The notes: generated by a model from the sequence alone, not told the origin. A stretch of DNA of 64,000 nucleotides from Wurfbainia villosa (GCA_025175895.1 CM045992.1:93352800-93416799); one strand, 5' to 3'. Counted from the first letter of the stretch, positions 46,601 to 56,711 are shown. Translations and numbers: made by a program.

Positions 46601-46764
46601 TTCCCAACACGTAAATTTGACTCTCCCTTGACGAGTCTTCTTCTATTCCTTAGCCCATGTATGTCATTACATATATGTGAGCCACACCCAGTATCCAATA
46701 CCCAAGTGTCTGAGGAAATAGAATGACAATCAATAACGAAGATATATGAAAAAGATGGAGCATC
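43633..46764 (-). CDS. element E pol polyprotein, open frame of 1043 codons
   Basis: The frame is open from just after TAA 46765-46767 to the stop at 43633. Domains in order: protease (WVLDTGCGSHICND), zinc-binding region (WHCHLGHVSKKRMSELH, CESCLKGK), integrase core with D in IHTDVCGPM, D in RSDRGGEYLS and E in NGVSERRNRTL, the linker, RT with WQMDVKIAFLNGNL and catalytic LYVDDILLIGND, and RNase H (YTDASFQTD, STTEAEYIAASEA, CDNNGAI). All key residues I looked for are present. It is the only pol in the window without an internal stop. Gag upstream is broken, so the element is not autonomous as it stands. Probably expressed from the LTR as Gag-Pol if at all. Confidence 0.93.
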   Translation of the reverse strand, partial: DAPSFSYIFVIDCHSISSDTWVLDTGCGSHICNDIHGLRNRRRLVKGESNLRVGNGAKVAALAIETYLLKLPAGLVLELDNCFYVSSLIKNIISISCLNRNGYHLTFSNNCCYITLNGVLYETGTLSNGVYTLDVSSDICNIEASNKRARKDNQIDFYMWHCHLGHVSKKRMSELHRCGILESFKLDSYDTCESCLKGKMTKLPFTGKGEQVGELLGLIHTDVCGPMSTQALGGYSYFITFTDDHSRFGYVFLMKHKSEAFERFKEFRNEVEKQHDKSIKILRSDRGGEYLSQEFLDYLRDNDILSQWTPQYTPQHNGVSERRNRTLLDMVRSMMNHANLPKSFWGYALQTAVYLLNRMSTKVVSTTPYEIWNSKKPYVSYLKIWGCPAYVKRTVSDKLDAKSDKCLFIGYPKETRGYQFYHPMEQKVFVSRHAVFLEKEFLLQENSDSVVKLEEARETQIDIDEIPGEAQQPTTHSDEQSAGPIVTPHLHRSGRTRNIPERYGFLVSESNDVLLIDDKELISYEEVLTSSERDKWLGAMKSEMDSMYENQVWNLVDPPEGIKPIGCKWVFKKKTDMDGNVITYKARLVAKGYRQKQGVDYDETYSPVAMLKSIRMLLAIAAHYDYEIWQMDVKIAFLNGNLLEDVYMIQPEGFTSVDKTKVCKLRRSIYGLKQASRSWNIHFDETIKKFDFSQNPDEPCVYKKVSGSAVVFLVLYVDDILLIGNDVSILQSVKVWLSNTFSMKDLGEATYILGIKIYRDRSKWLLGLSQSTYIDQMLKRFSMSESKKGFLPIRHGVHLSKSMCPRTEDERICMSKIPYASAIGSIMYAILCTRPDVSYALSVTSKYQSDPGMDHWVAVKTILKYLRRTKDVFLIYGEWDMVIRGYTDASFQTDKDDSRSQSGYVFTLNGGAVSWKSSKQETVADSTTEAEYIAASEAAKEAVWIKKFVHELGVIPAIVEVIPVYCDNNGAIAQAKEPRSHQRSKHVLRRYHLIREIISRNEIQIEKIPTERNLADPLTKALPQSKFEGHVRAYGIGYRSDWH

Positions 46765-46767
46765 TTA

Positions 46768-47400
46768 TGCCTTATTCTTCTTCACAGACTCAAGATAAAT
46801 CTTACAATTTCTTCGCCAATGGCCCTACTTGCCATAATGATGGCAAGTGCCCTTTTGAGCTGGTTTTGCCTTTTTAGCCTTTTTCTTCTTCCCCTTATGT
46901 TGTTCCTTTTGACTCCCTCTTAGAACTTTTCTTCGAGGAATCAACTAACAACACCGTCCCCTGCTCATGCTTCTCAGAAGGCTCCACAGTCTTCAGCATG
47001 TTGAGCAGTACCACAGATGAACCTTCTTGCATCTCAGAGGTGAAGAGGAGCTTGGAGACTTCGAACCTTTCGAATCTCACTTGCTTATCAAACAACTCAT
47101 AAAGATGAAGGACTACGATATGAGCATCCATATGCTCATGCTGCTTTCGTAGCTTGGGTTCCATTGCGGCTAGCATGATGCAACTTGTCGATTCAGAATC
47201 AGTCACATGTTTCTGATAGACCAACAATTGGTCCGGAGTTGCATCGTCACTAGGATGGGCAGGAAGAGGCGCTTCGAGGACATACGTAAGCTTTTCACCT
47301 TGAGAACAATTCTCAGGTTTCTAAGCCAGTCCAGGAAGTTAGGCCCAGTCAGTTTGTTTGAATCCAAAATAGTGCGCAAATTCAAAGACATCATGATCAA
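46768..47400 (-). pseudogene. element E gag, frameshifted and internally deleted
   Basis: The N-terminal part (SLNLRTILDSNKLTGPNFLD) begins near 47391 and a frameshift follows near 47220. The middle frame reads LVYQKHVTDSESTSCIMLAA, then jumps from MQEGSSVV to LNMLKTVEPSEK, about 50 residues shorter than related gag proteins as I know them. Another frame change precedes the knuckle, which reads CHHYGK, stop, GHWRRNC: the second Cys is Tyr and a TAG sits inside. Gag is therefore non-functional. Confidence 0.8.
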
Positions 47401-48660
47401 TCTTAGAAATACAAAACGAGCATATATGAGAAAATGATTTTAAAATGCATCAATATACATTTATAAATCTCATTCATTTTTCGAATTTCAAAAACCCCAA
47501 AATCACTTCGGGAGATCATAGGTCCATCTCCGAATGGGTTGATATCCATCATAGTTATGAACAACCTTGGAGAGAGTCCAACAAGCCATTCATAACTACG
47601 ACGGTAGGTATCAACTATACCGATTGCATATCACGTATATGCAACTATCACAATGTGCTATCAACTAATTGAATGTTCACACATACATCGGGTTGTTAAC
47701 ACATTAACAAGTATGCATCATATGCATAGCACCCAACTTCACCTCCCTTACATCGACCTTGGAGAGAGTCCAACAAGCCGATGCTCCAGGTTAAAGCCAA
47801 CCCATTAATCGGGAAATAGTTTTAATATGGTTAGAGCACATTCAACCAATTAGCCCAGCTTGGAGAGAGTCCAACAACCAAAGCTAACGATTGACCTCTG
47901 ACTCTTACCATATTAGTATTAAACTATTCCATGGTTTGAACATGTTCGGGTTCGAGCCGGGCTTGGAGAGAGTCTAACAACCCAAACAAGAAACGGAACT
48001 CTGGTTCTAACCATATTAATGGAAGGTGTAGGCTTTAATATTGTTTAAGGGTTTTTATGTCTCATTATCTTTGCATGCAAATAACTATTATCTATATGGC
48101 ATGACATACATGACATACATCTACATGTCGCGACACGCATGACATAATGTTATGCATCTAATGCAATTACATGACATACAATTATGTCATGTATATAATT
48201 TCCTTATATGTCATAATTATTTATGGAAATAAAATATGTTTAAGATTTTATTCTCCAAATCAAATCATAATTAAATTAGGAAACAAATTTCCAAATCTAA
48301 TCACATATTTTATTCATGGAATTATTTGATTAAGGAAAATCTATTTAGGAAACCAATTTTCTAAATCATTAAAACTACTTATGGAAATAAAATATTTTAA
48401 GATTTGATTTCCCAAATCAAATCATGATTAAATTAGGAAACAAATTTCCAGAATCTAATCAAATATTTTATTTATGGAAAATATCAATTTCCATAAATAC
48501 TTCCAACTTTCCAAAAGTGAAAGATTTCCATAAATACTTCTAGACTTTTCAAAATTGAAAAATTTCCATAAATACTTCTAAATTTCCAAAATTAGAAAAT
48601 TTCCAGAAATAACATTATGACTATCGCAAAACCATTTTACGATTATGTCGAAACACAACC
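47401..48660 (-). other. element E leader with repeated CTTGGAGAGAGTCCAACAA
   Basis: AT-rich untranslated leader between primer site and gag. Four near-copies of CTTGGAGAGAGTCCAACAA (plus strand) start at 47566, 47758, 47859 and 47962. Further down, AAATTTCCATAAATACTTC-like units recur at 48480-48605. Confidence 0.7.
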
Positions 48661-48663
48661 TGG

Positions 48664-48675
48664 GCTCTGATACCA
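48664..48675 (-). other. primer binding site of element E
   Basis: GCTCTGATACCA on the plus strand, one base from the LTR end. Confidence 0.92.
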
Positions 48676-48676
48676 C

Positions 48677-50890
48677 TGTTGGGTTTCCGGCACCGCGGCG
48701 TGTGTGTGTTTGATCACGTTTCGTAAACATGAGCACAGCGGAAGAAATAAAAATAATAAATCTACATTTATTACAACACACACAACACACGCATGCATAG
48801 TACAATATGTGTAGACATAACCGTAAATTTAAATTTGCAATAAAAGGAAATTTAACTTCGTATACCTTTCGTATCACGTGTAGCGGGAACGGCATCAACC
48901 GGAACGATCCTCGCTTGAATCGTCTCTATTCATATCCACGCCGAGTTCCTCGGGATGACTTCGCTAAGCCATGAGCTTCATCTTCGTACGGGTTACTAGC
49001 CTCGTGTTGAAGACGACGTGATCGAGAGATGATCACGATCCGAATCCAAATTCGGATCCTAAGACGAGTCCTCAAAACTCGCTTCTCCGGAGAGGTATTC
49101 GTCAACCGATTGACGAATCCTTCGTCCTCCATCTCAGAGGATTACCGAAGATCGAATCCCCGGTAAGTTAGCTGCTGTCGGAGCTCTAACCGTCGTCCAA
49201 ACGACGCTCCAACGAGAGGAGAACAAGCTGTTCAGAAAACTGGACAGCTTTGGTGGAGGAGATAGGCGCCGGCCAACAAAGGAAGCCAAGTGCTCACCTT
49301 TTCACCGAAGCCTAGGAAGATCACCGGAGGGTCGCCGGAGGATCACCGGCTGAAGCTTGGACGCCGGCAAGGAGTTGGACGGCAGCACAAGGGCTGGGCG
49401 GCAAGCTAGGGTTGGCGCCGAGAGTCTCCAAGGAGAGGTGGGCGGCAACCTTTGCTAGGGTTTTTAGATTAGAGCTTAATTATCCCTTAAGCCCTCTTTT
49501 ATAAAGAACTAATTCTCTTAATGGTTATTGGATCATAACCATTAGGCCCGTTAACCCGCTCCATTAAGATAAGTTAAAATAAACCAAACCATGATGGTTT
49601 ATTTTAAGTTAAAACGAACCGAACCAACTTTTGGTTCATTCGTTTAAAATAAACCAAACCCTTTGGTTTATTCTCCTCCATTGGATTAGAACCAAATCAT
49701 TTTGGTTCATCCATTATGTCTTCATAAGACACGGCCTATCCACATTTCCATTGCGACTGAAATGATTTCATGCTCGCTCCTTGTTTGATCCAACCAAACC
49801 TAGTTTCTCTCGGTCTGAGAATCCCATTCTCAAGCTCATTTTAAATCCTTTGGATTACGCTCGTTGTGCGTGTGACCAAATAGGTTCTCGGTTTATGTTG
49901 GTCGTCTATAATTAACCATTAATTATAGAACGATCATGAGTGGCACCTAGTAGTACATCATGATCCCCAATTAACCGAAAAGATCAACGGTTGATCCAGA
50001 ACTATTTCTGAAACCCTTCAGCAGCTCGAATGATTTGTGCCCCATTTCCTTCACTCATCTTATACCCACTTGGTTCAGGACATGGTCTATAGTGTCAGTC
50101 CCCACTAGGCTGACTACGTCACACCTCGCCCAAGTATCATTTCCTCGTCTTACGGATTCTAGTTACTGCACATGTATCGAAGAGTACTTTACTCTAAACA
50201 TGTAATGCTTTGGCCAAAGACTTTAGTAACAATCCGACGAGAGGCCATGGGTATACATCTCCTCGCAAGGAGTGATGAATCCTTTATTGGCTATTCAAAC
50301 ACCTTCGATCACTTCGACTTATACCCAATCATCCCGGGTCCACATCTCCTTAGAGATGTTTGCTTAAGATGTCAAAGCATAAGTCTCCATGATCAAGATG
50401 ACTTGAATACCGCAAGTCAAAGGAACATCGCACTTAAGCTACAAGAAGAACTTCATTGACATATCTATATATGCAGAGAACCATATGAAGTCTTACTACC
50501 TGGTCACTCCAATGAACTAGTTACCATAACTAGCATCCACGATTAACTCCGGACATCACAATGTCTCCACCGGTGAGAATCACCGCTTGGATACACCAAG
50601 GAGTATACCTCGTGCTAGTCTCGGCGTAATTGATGGTGTCCAAATCCATCAATTCATCGACTAGGATAATTCCGATACATCACAATTACACATGTAGAGA
50701 TACTCACTAGTTGTGATCCAATCACAAATTCTCTCATCTTTGTGAATCGTATCGTGGACATTGATAAATGAGATTAAGATCCAATCAAATACATAAAACA
50801 TGTATACTCAAATAGTGAATCTTCATTTATCATATAAATGGTTCATACATAAGGCGATTGCCTTAGGACATCTCTCATATATTACTAACA
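48677..50890 (-). repeat. 5' LTR of element E
   Basis: 2214 bases matching 41402-43618. Differences are few except around 50490-50770, where several short substitutions cluster. A TATA-like box lies at 49495-49502 (minus strand). Confidence 0.95.
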
Positions 50891-50918
50891 GACTCCCACT
50901 TGGCCTAATGCCAATCAC
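50891..50918 (-). repeat. 28-bp scar of E internal sequence outside its 5' LTR
   Basis: Identical to 43619-43646, the polypurine tract and pol end that normally lie inside the 3' LTR. Its presence outside the 5' LTR means a second E copy once followed and was almost wholly deleted. Confidence 0.85.
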
Positions 50919-51818
50919 ATTGGACCAATCATTGGGAAGGCCTATGTACAATTAATCCTTCATTGGACCAATCTCTCATATGAATCAAAGTGTCATCTAG
51001 AGACATTAATCCTTCATTGGACCAATCATTGGGAAGGCCTATGTACAATTAATGTGCATATAGCTCCAAGAATATGATTGGAAATGTCAAATAAAATAAA
51101 ATTTAAACTATGTCTATCAAACCTTGAGAAACAATTTCCTATTGATAAGCCAAAGTGATACAAAGTTTTGCAAAAATATCATAACTTTTGCAAAATCTCA
51201 AGATTGTGTCAATATCAAAATCTAGAGGTGATATAATTTTAAAATAATTTTTCCTTGATAGGAAATGATCTAACAATATTACCCACAAAATTTCGTGAAT
51301 TTTTGATCTTTATTGAATTAATTATGAATTTTTGCACCTAATGCGACGATATCGAACCGGCTTACGGTTCGTTATCTCGACTACCATTTATGGCGCGATC
51401 GCCACGCATGTAAGCGCCATATGATCGTCGGTCGTAATCGATTTCTATCGATCGCCATTTATGGCGATCATCACGCAGAATCGCTCAGATGCGATCGCCT
51501 TGCCTTCAACTGATCCCCATCACCTGATCGTCGATTAACGGCAATGATCGCGATGTCGTGGTTTTTAGGACTTTCCACCGGTTCGACTCGCCAAAACTTC
51601 CCGATTTTCTCTCCTCTTCCTCTTCCGACGAACCTCCATCGCACCTTTTAGCCGTTCTCCCTCATTTTTCCGGCGACTTCACCGACCAGTGCTCCCATTT
51701 GGAGTGCTCTCCGACTCGAGGACCTCCTCTTGTCACCCCATTCACGCCCTAGTTTCCACTCACTCGGCTAGGGTTCCGTGGCCACTCGCGTCCGACACTG
51801 TACTTTGATTTTTTCACC
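50919..51818 (+). other. element F non-coding tail
   Basis: A 38-base segment starting ATTGGACCAATCATTGGG occurs at 50919 and again at 51016. Wording to about 51310 parallels B's tail at 40210-40560. 51340-51560 is a CGATCG-rich patch. The short ORF at 51558-51752 has no recognisable domain and probably belongs to the leader of the spliced ORF. Confidence 0.6.
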
Positions 51819-53198
51819 ATGCCGCCTAGGTAAATTCTCATCCCTGATCAATGTTTGTTTGTTCCTATGATTTTTCTTCACTAACCGATGCTTATTTTTT
51901 TGTCTTTGTCCATGCATCATCCTTAGCCTACATTGTGCATACTCTTTTTGTTGTCTTTTCACGCATTTAGACTTAAGCATTTTGCTACTAAGCGTACCCG
52001 GGTACCTTCGACCAACGAGGACCCATCAAACCCTCGACCCTCTGTCGATCCTCAATTTCCAAACTCCGCACTTGAAAGTGCTTTCAATAAAAACAAATTC
52101 CAACTTATTCCACCTAGATCAATGGATCCCAATTTTCTTAAAGACTACTGTTTTGACATTGTTCAAATCATCCAACACTACAAACTTGAGTCTTTAGTTT
52201 TTTGTGAACATCATGTAAATATCACTCTTCTTTCTGAATTTTTCAACAACCTATGACTGGTTGGAGATGGGCTGAGATACCGGACTCGCGTTGCTCAGTG
52301 CGATCTGGATTTCAGTCCCCAGATCTGGATCGATTTTCTCGGATGTTTCTCTTCCAAGAATGATTTCATTTTATATCCATCTTGGAGTGAACCTCTTCCA
52401 CCTCCCTTTGAGGAGATTTCTTTAGATTCCCTTCATACTATTTTCTATCACTCTCCTCGACCTTTGAACACCAATATATTTCAATCACAAGAACTTTCTG
52501 CCTCTGACAATGTCCTTTATAAGGTCATTGCTCATTGTATTCTCCCTATAGTTACCCGTGGTTTGGCCTTGGTTCGACCTACACACTTCCTTCTCATGCA
52601 TATCTTTCGGCAATACTTAGACATCAATCTTGGTCTCAATACCTTCCATTGCATCACTCATTTCATAAGGCCAAACAATGGGAAGGTTCATATACCTTTT
52701 GGAAATGTCCTTACTCAATGGCTCAGCTCCGTAGGCATTGATGTCAACATAGGAGTCATTAAAGTCATGAATAGAAAATATGATCAGATGACTCGTCGGA
52801 GCTTCTCCTTGGCGGGCCTGAAGGCCGACAGAGGGTCCATTTTCTGGGACCCAGCACGACGGCTAGCAGGTGGCACTCTGGCACTAGAGGATGCCGCTGC
52901 GGAAGGAGTTGCTGAGGGAGCCGCGGGAGAGGCTGCTGCGAGCGATCGCTGTTCTACGGACACATCCTTCATTGCCCGCTTCGATGCTTTTGCGGAGCGG
53001 GTAGACACACGTTTTGAGGAGCTGCGCTTAGAGCATCAGGAGCTTCGCCAGGAGCATCAGGAGCTCCTCTCCCTCGTGAGAGGGATGCATCGGCAGCAGC
53101 AGGACATCTTGGCGATTCTCCGCCCTGTTGCACCTGGACACCCACCTCATGATGGTTCGTCATCTGCACCGATGGATGCTGAGGACGACGATCGTTAG
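51819..53198 (+). pseudogene. element F spliced ORF in envelope position, one in-frame stop
   Basis: A short first exon ATGCCGCCTAG (51819-51829) is followed by GTAAATTCTC. The 141-base pyrimidine-rich intron ends CGCATTTAG at 51970, and exon 2 continues in frame to TAG 53198. The joined product would be about 412 residues, broken only by TGA at 52254-52256. It starts MPPR, then a Pro/Ser-rich part, a globular region with LYPSWSEPLPPPFEEISLD, VIAHCILPIVTRGLALVRPT and HFLLMHIFRQYLDINLGLNT, an Ala-rich linker, and a C-terminal coiled coil (FEELRLEHQELRQEHQELLS). The middle resembles, from memory, the 'putative plant transposon protein' family seen in plant retrotransposons. The position downstream of the gag/pol region is where some Sireviruses carry an extra, envelope-like ORF. 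No signal peptide or clear membrane anchor is visible. Confidence 0.6.
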
Positions 53199-54125
53199 CT
53201 CGCTTGTTTTTTGTTGTTGTTACTTTCTTTTTGGTCGTATGAACGTCATAAACTCCTACTTGTGTCATGACTTTTGATTAATGAAATGAAATTGTGTCTT
53301 TGTTTTAATTCATTTCTATTAGTGCCTACAACTTGTTATTTGTCAAGTTTATAAGTTGAGCATATAGTACGAAGTTATGAATATTGATACGATACAATTA
53401 CACTTTTTGCATCATAATTTTGTTATTTTGAATATCGTATCAATCCATTAATCTGATGAGCATGTTTTTCGTCTAATATTTTTCATATGTTATATTAGTC
53501 GAATAAAATGTGTATGACGAGTTTCGTGATTTTTGGACATCCACGGAATTTTCTACGCATTTTTAAACCTTGACTGAAAAATTCGAATTTCAGATTTGTC
53601 TGATATCAGTCGACTGCCGTTATTGGCAGTCGACTGCCAAGGCCGGCAGTTGACTGATGCCTATTCCAGTCGAACCGGTGACACTGTTTTGGAATAGAAA
53701 ATAGTTTTTCATCGGTTAAAAGGTTCAATTTTGGACATTATATGATTTCCACAGTATATACATGATAACTTGTATGGAAAGGCGGACTTTCTTGATGCAC
53801 TGGTTTAGGGGGAGCTACATCCCTTATTTCTGTAATTGTTGGTGCAAGGCTAGGACATATTTGCCTATTCTATTGCTTATGCTTCACATGTTATTTCCAC
53901 ATCATGAAACATGTCTTGGATTTAGGGGGAGCTTCATATCAATTTTATACCTTTGTTCAAGATGTGTCAATTATAATTCTTTCCTGCACTTATTGGATAA
54001 ACTCTTCTCTTTTTGTTGTATGTCAAAGGGGGAGAAGGGATATTTAAGTTAGAATTCATATTGAAATATGTTTATGTGTTAAAGACCTAACTTAAATGAT
54101 TGCCAAACATCAAAAAGGGGGAGAT
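53199..54125 (+). other. element F tail with CAGTCGACTG sites and polypurine tracts
   Basis: Two exact CAGTCGACTG at 53607-53616 and 53627-53636. GGGGGAG tracts near 53809, 53925 and 54030, and AAAAAGGGGGAGAT at 54112-54125 abutting the LTR. Confidence 0.8.
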
Positions 54126-55325
54126 TGTTGGTGCAACAATGCCCCAAGCATTTATATATTTTGATGTTTGGATAATCATCTAAGTTAGGCAATGTTTTGT
54201 GATCTAATTGTAAACATGTTTAAGTGACAGGAAAATCCAAGACTTGGTAAAAGACAAGTCCAAGTGTGATCTTGGCAAAGAGAAATCAAAGGAAAGGTCT
54301 TGGCAGCGTAAGTCCAAACATGTAGTCTTGGCGGCGTAAAGTCCAAGCAGTCCTTGGAAAAGAAAGACCAAAGGAAAGTCTTGGCGGCATAAGTCCAAGT
54401 ATGTAGTCTTGGCGGCGTAAAGTCCAAGCGTACTTTGGAAAAGAAAAAAACCAAAGCATGACGAAACCGAAGGAAGCTTTTGAAGGCAAGCGCATGGATG
54501 GAGTCGTGGACTCAAAGAAATCCCGGAGGCGCAAGGCTGATGGAGAAGCTAGAAGGTTAAGTCTAGGCTTAGGTTATGTTTTCAAGTATGAATTAGTCAT
54601 ACTTGGGGTGTGCCAGTCGACTGGAACATGGTGTTGGTCGAACTGGACCTTAAAATGCAGCATTAGAGGTTGGAAGACTATTAGCGATCGGGTTATCGGT
54701 CGAATCGTGAGAGTCGACTGCACGACCGCGATACAGCCGGCGCCACAAGCGGTTCGTGAGCCGATCGCCACGGCTACTGAGTAGTATCGGTCGAATCGCC
54801 ATCTGGCGCTGATTGGTCGATAGTCTTTCCGTTGGCGATGACGATGGCAAATCCTGCGAATCCGGCTGTTCAGAAGCCGTTAGAATCGGCGGCAGTCGAC
54901 TGATGTAAGTCATCAGTCGACTGATAGACCTCCAACGGGAAAAAGAGACTCTTTCCTATAAAAAGAGCCCAAGGGGAGCAAGAAGGGGCTAATGCTTATA
55001 TTCTGATCATTCTTCTAAGCTCCTACAAGTTTTCCAAGCTTTCTAAGTGTATTAATCTCCCTCCTCCTCTCAAATCTTCATTGTCATCTTTTGTAAGAAG
55101 AGGAGGTCTTTGTAAAGAGAAAGCTTCTTAGTGGAATTGCTTGGGTTGATCCACCTTAAGGATCGCCGTGGAGTAGGAGCGTTATCTCCGAACCACGTAA
55201 AGGCCTTGTTAGCATTGCTTTTTATTTTTACATATATTATTTGTGTTTGCTTTCGCTAATTACTCTTGTAGAAACGAAAAGCGCTATTCACCCCCCCCCC
55301 TCTAGCTTCCAAACGATCTCCAACA
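54126..55325 (+). repeat. 3' LTR of element F
   Basis: 1200 bases from TGTTGGTGCAACAATGCCC to GATCTCCAACA, with GTCCAAG/CTTGGC units at about 54230-54445, a variable zone at 54610-54930 with exact CAGTCGACTG at 54614, 54893 and 54914, a TATA box at 54957, and the C-rich end at 55287. Confidence 0.92.
54957..54964 (+). promoter_or_regulatory. TATA box of LTR F
   Basis: TATAAAAA shortly after the last CAGTCGACTG and before a conserved AGCTCC/TTCCAAGC leader. Confidence 0.7.
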
Positions 55326-56223
55326 TATTCTTCTAAAATAACAAAAATAAGTTGTGAAATATTTTGTGCCGTGTGTGTTTCGTTAAAACATCTATATGCT
55401 AGCAATCTTTTTTGAATGTCCCAATTATTATCAATCCAATGACAAGTAATACCCATATATAAACAATTTTGCCAATGATCACTCCGAATATCAGAACACA
55501 AAGAAACTTTACTGTTTAAACTAGAAAATTCTTTAATCAATTCTTTTTTTTTTGTTCTAAGACTAATTTTAAAAGTGTGCGTTTTAGAGTATTTCTTGAG
55601 ATACGTTTAATAGAAGGATTTGTACTTGTAGAAAGCCAATTTTCAAAGGATAATTTATCACTAAAACTAAAAGAAAGTTGTTCAATCGCACAAAATTTTG
55701 CAGTTTCTTCTCTAAATCTAGTTTCGTCAAATTTATAAAGTTTAGATTCGTTACCCCAACCCGATTGAGAAGAGAATGTCAGAATTTGAGTTTGAGAACG
55801 ATCGATACCAATTTCCACCGGATGATTTCTCTCCACATGTCGAGTAAGGGTTCCATAACCTCCTCCTTATTGAAATTTGTAACATTTCGAACAATATTTG
55901 CATTTTGCTTGCATATCACCGGAAGGGAGCGTTACTTTTTCAAAATGTTTGGTGAAAATATCGGATGCGGGGCGAGACACTCGAGTTGGTCTTGTAGCCG
56001 TAGAACCCGCCATCGTACTGGATGTATTGCTCCTACTTTCTTGACTTTGATGATGATGACGTATTTGATATTTATCACCGGAAATATCAAGATCATAGTC
56101 GCCGATATCGAATTGAGGTGAATCGCCGCCTTGCTCGAACTCGAACTCGGGCGGTGGTGGCATTATGCTCTTTCCCTTTCTGGCACGGGGTGTACCCTTA
56201 CGACTTAATCCGGCTCCAGACAT
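55326..56223 (-). pseudogene. hAT transposase, N-terminal part, truncated
   Basis: From Met 56223 (MSGAGLSRKGTPRARKGKS): an acidic and His/Gln-rich start, then a BED zinc finger (SDIFTKHFEKV, CKYCSKCYKF, then GTLTRHVERNH). A TAA just after CYKFQ interrupts the finger, and the frame continues from 55836. A frameshift in an A-run near 55545 follows, then the start of the catalytic domain (SLCSDIRSDHWQNCLYMGIT), which in hAT enzymes carries the first catalytic Asp. The frame ends at LTR F (55325), so the rest of the catalytic domain and the dimerisation domain are missing. The protein would bind the hAT ends and move the element. Confidence 0.88.
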
Positions 56224-56711
56224 TTGTAAAAATATGACTTGAGACTTGAAAACAAATGAAGGAATGAGAATTAGAGAAGAGAAGTTGTGATTTGTGAAAA
56301 AATGAAAGGGAGTGGAAGAGTATCATAAAAAAAAAATCCAGCGGTAGGCCGGTGGTCGGTTAACAACCACGAAATCGTGGCCGTCGTTTTTTTTTAAATA
56401 AAACGGTCGACCCGCCGGGTCCCGTTCGGGCCGACCCGACGGGTCGCCCGTTGCACCACAACGACCACGAAATCGTGGTCTTTGATCATCAACGACCACG
56501 AAATCGTGGTCATTAATTTTTTTTTTTTTTTTTTTAAACCGCCGGTTCGGTTTTTTGGCGGTTCGATTTTTTAAAAAACTGTGACCGGACCGCCTAATAG
56601 GCGGTCCGGTCACGGGTCCGGGTCAAATCCGTTGACTCGGTTAACCAGACCGTTGACTATGATCCGATTCCGAATCGAGCCCGGGTCTAACTCGGACCTT
56701 GGCCGGGTCTA
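56224..56711 (-). repeat. hAT right terminal region with CCACGA-AA-TCGTGG repeats
   Basis: Between the transposase start and the terminal TAGACCCGGCC (minus strand) are three copies of CCACGAAATCGTGG at 56367, 56465 and 56496, a 19-base T run at 56517-56535, and GGTCCGGGTC-type sequence near the end. The hyphenated palindromes are candidate transposase-binding sites. Confidence 0.7.

Larger units (their letters stand above)
41402..50890 (-). mobile_element. element E: non-Sirevirus copia element with long LTRs
   Basis: Minus strand: 5' LTR 48677-50890, primer site 48664-48675, leader about 1.2 kb, broken gag, open pol, polypurine tract, 3' LTR 41402-43618. No matching target duplication: the right LTR is followed by 28 bases of E's own internal sequence. 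The gag style (MEPKLRKQHEHMDAHIVVLH, HWRRNC knuckle) and long LTRs fit a Tork/TAR/Angela-like group. I do not fix the lineage. Confidence 0.9.
50919..55325 (+). mobile_element. element F: 3' half of a Sirevirus-type element
   Basis: Contains a non-coding tail related to B, a spliced ORF, four polypurine-type tracts and a complete 3' LTR (54126-55325). The 5' LTR, primer site and gag are missing on the left, where the E scar joins. To the right it abuts hAT sequence at 55326. Confidence 0.8.
18197..56711 (-). mobile_element. hAT DNA transposon split by nested retrotransposons
   Basis: The left end reads TAGACTTGGCCACGGTCCAA from 18197. The right end, read on the minus strand from 56711, gives TAGACCCGGCCAAGGTCCGA. 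These are imperfect inverted ends of one element, flanked by the identical 8-bp TCATCAAA. hAT sequence survives at 18197-18639 and 55326-56711. Everything between is LTR retrotransposon. The right part codes the N-terminal transposase on the minus strand. The middle and most of the C-terminal part of the transposase are missing, which fits a deletion between the LTR elements B and F. The fifth end base is C rather than the common G of hAT ends. Confidence 0.8.

Noticed and set aside
43753..46726. Plus-strand ORFs of 67-151 codons across element E
   Set aside because: Shadows of the minus-strand pol frame.
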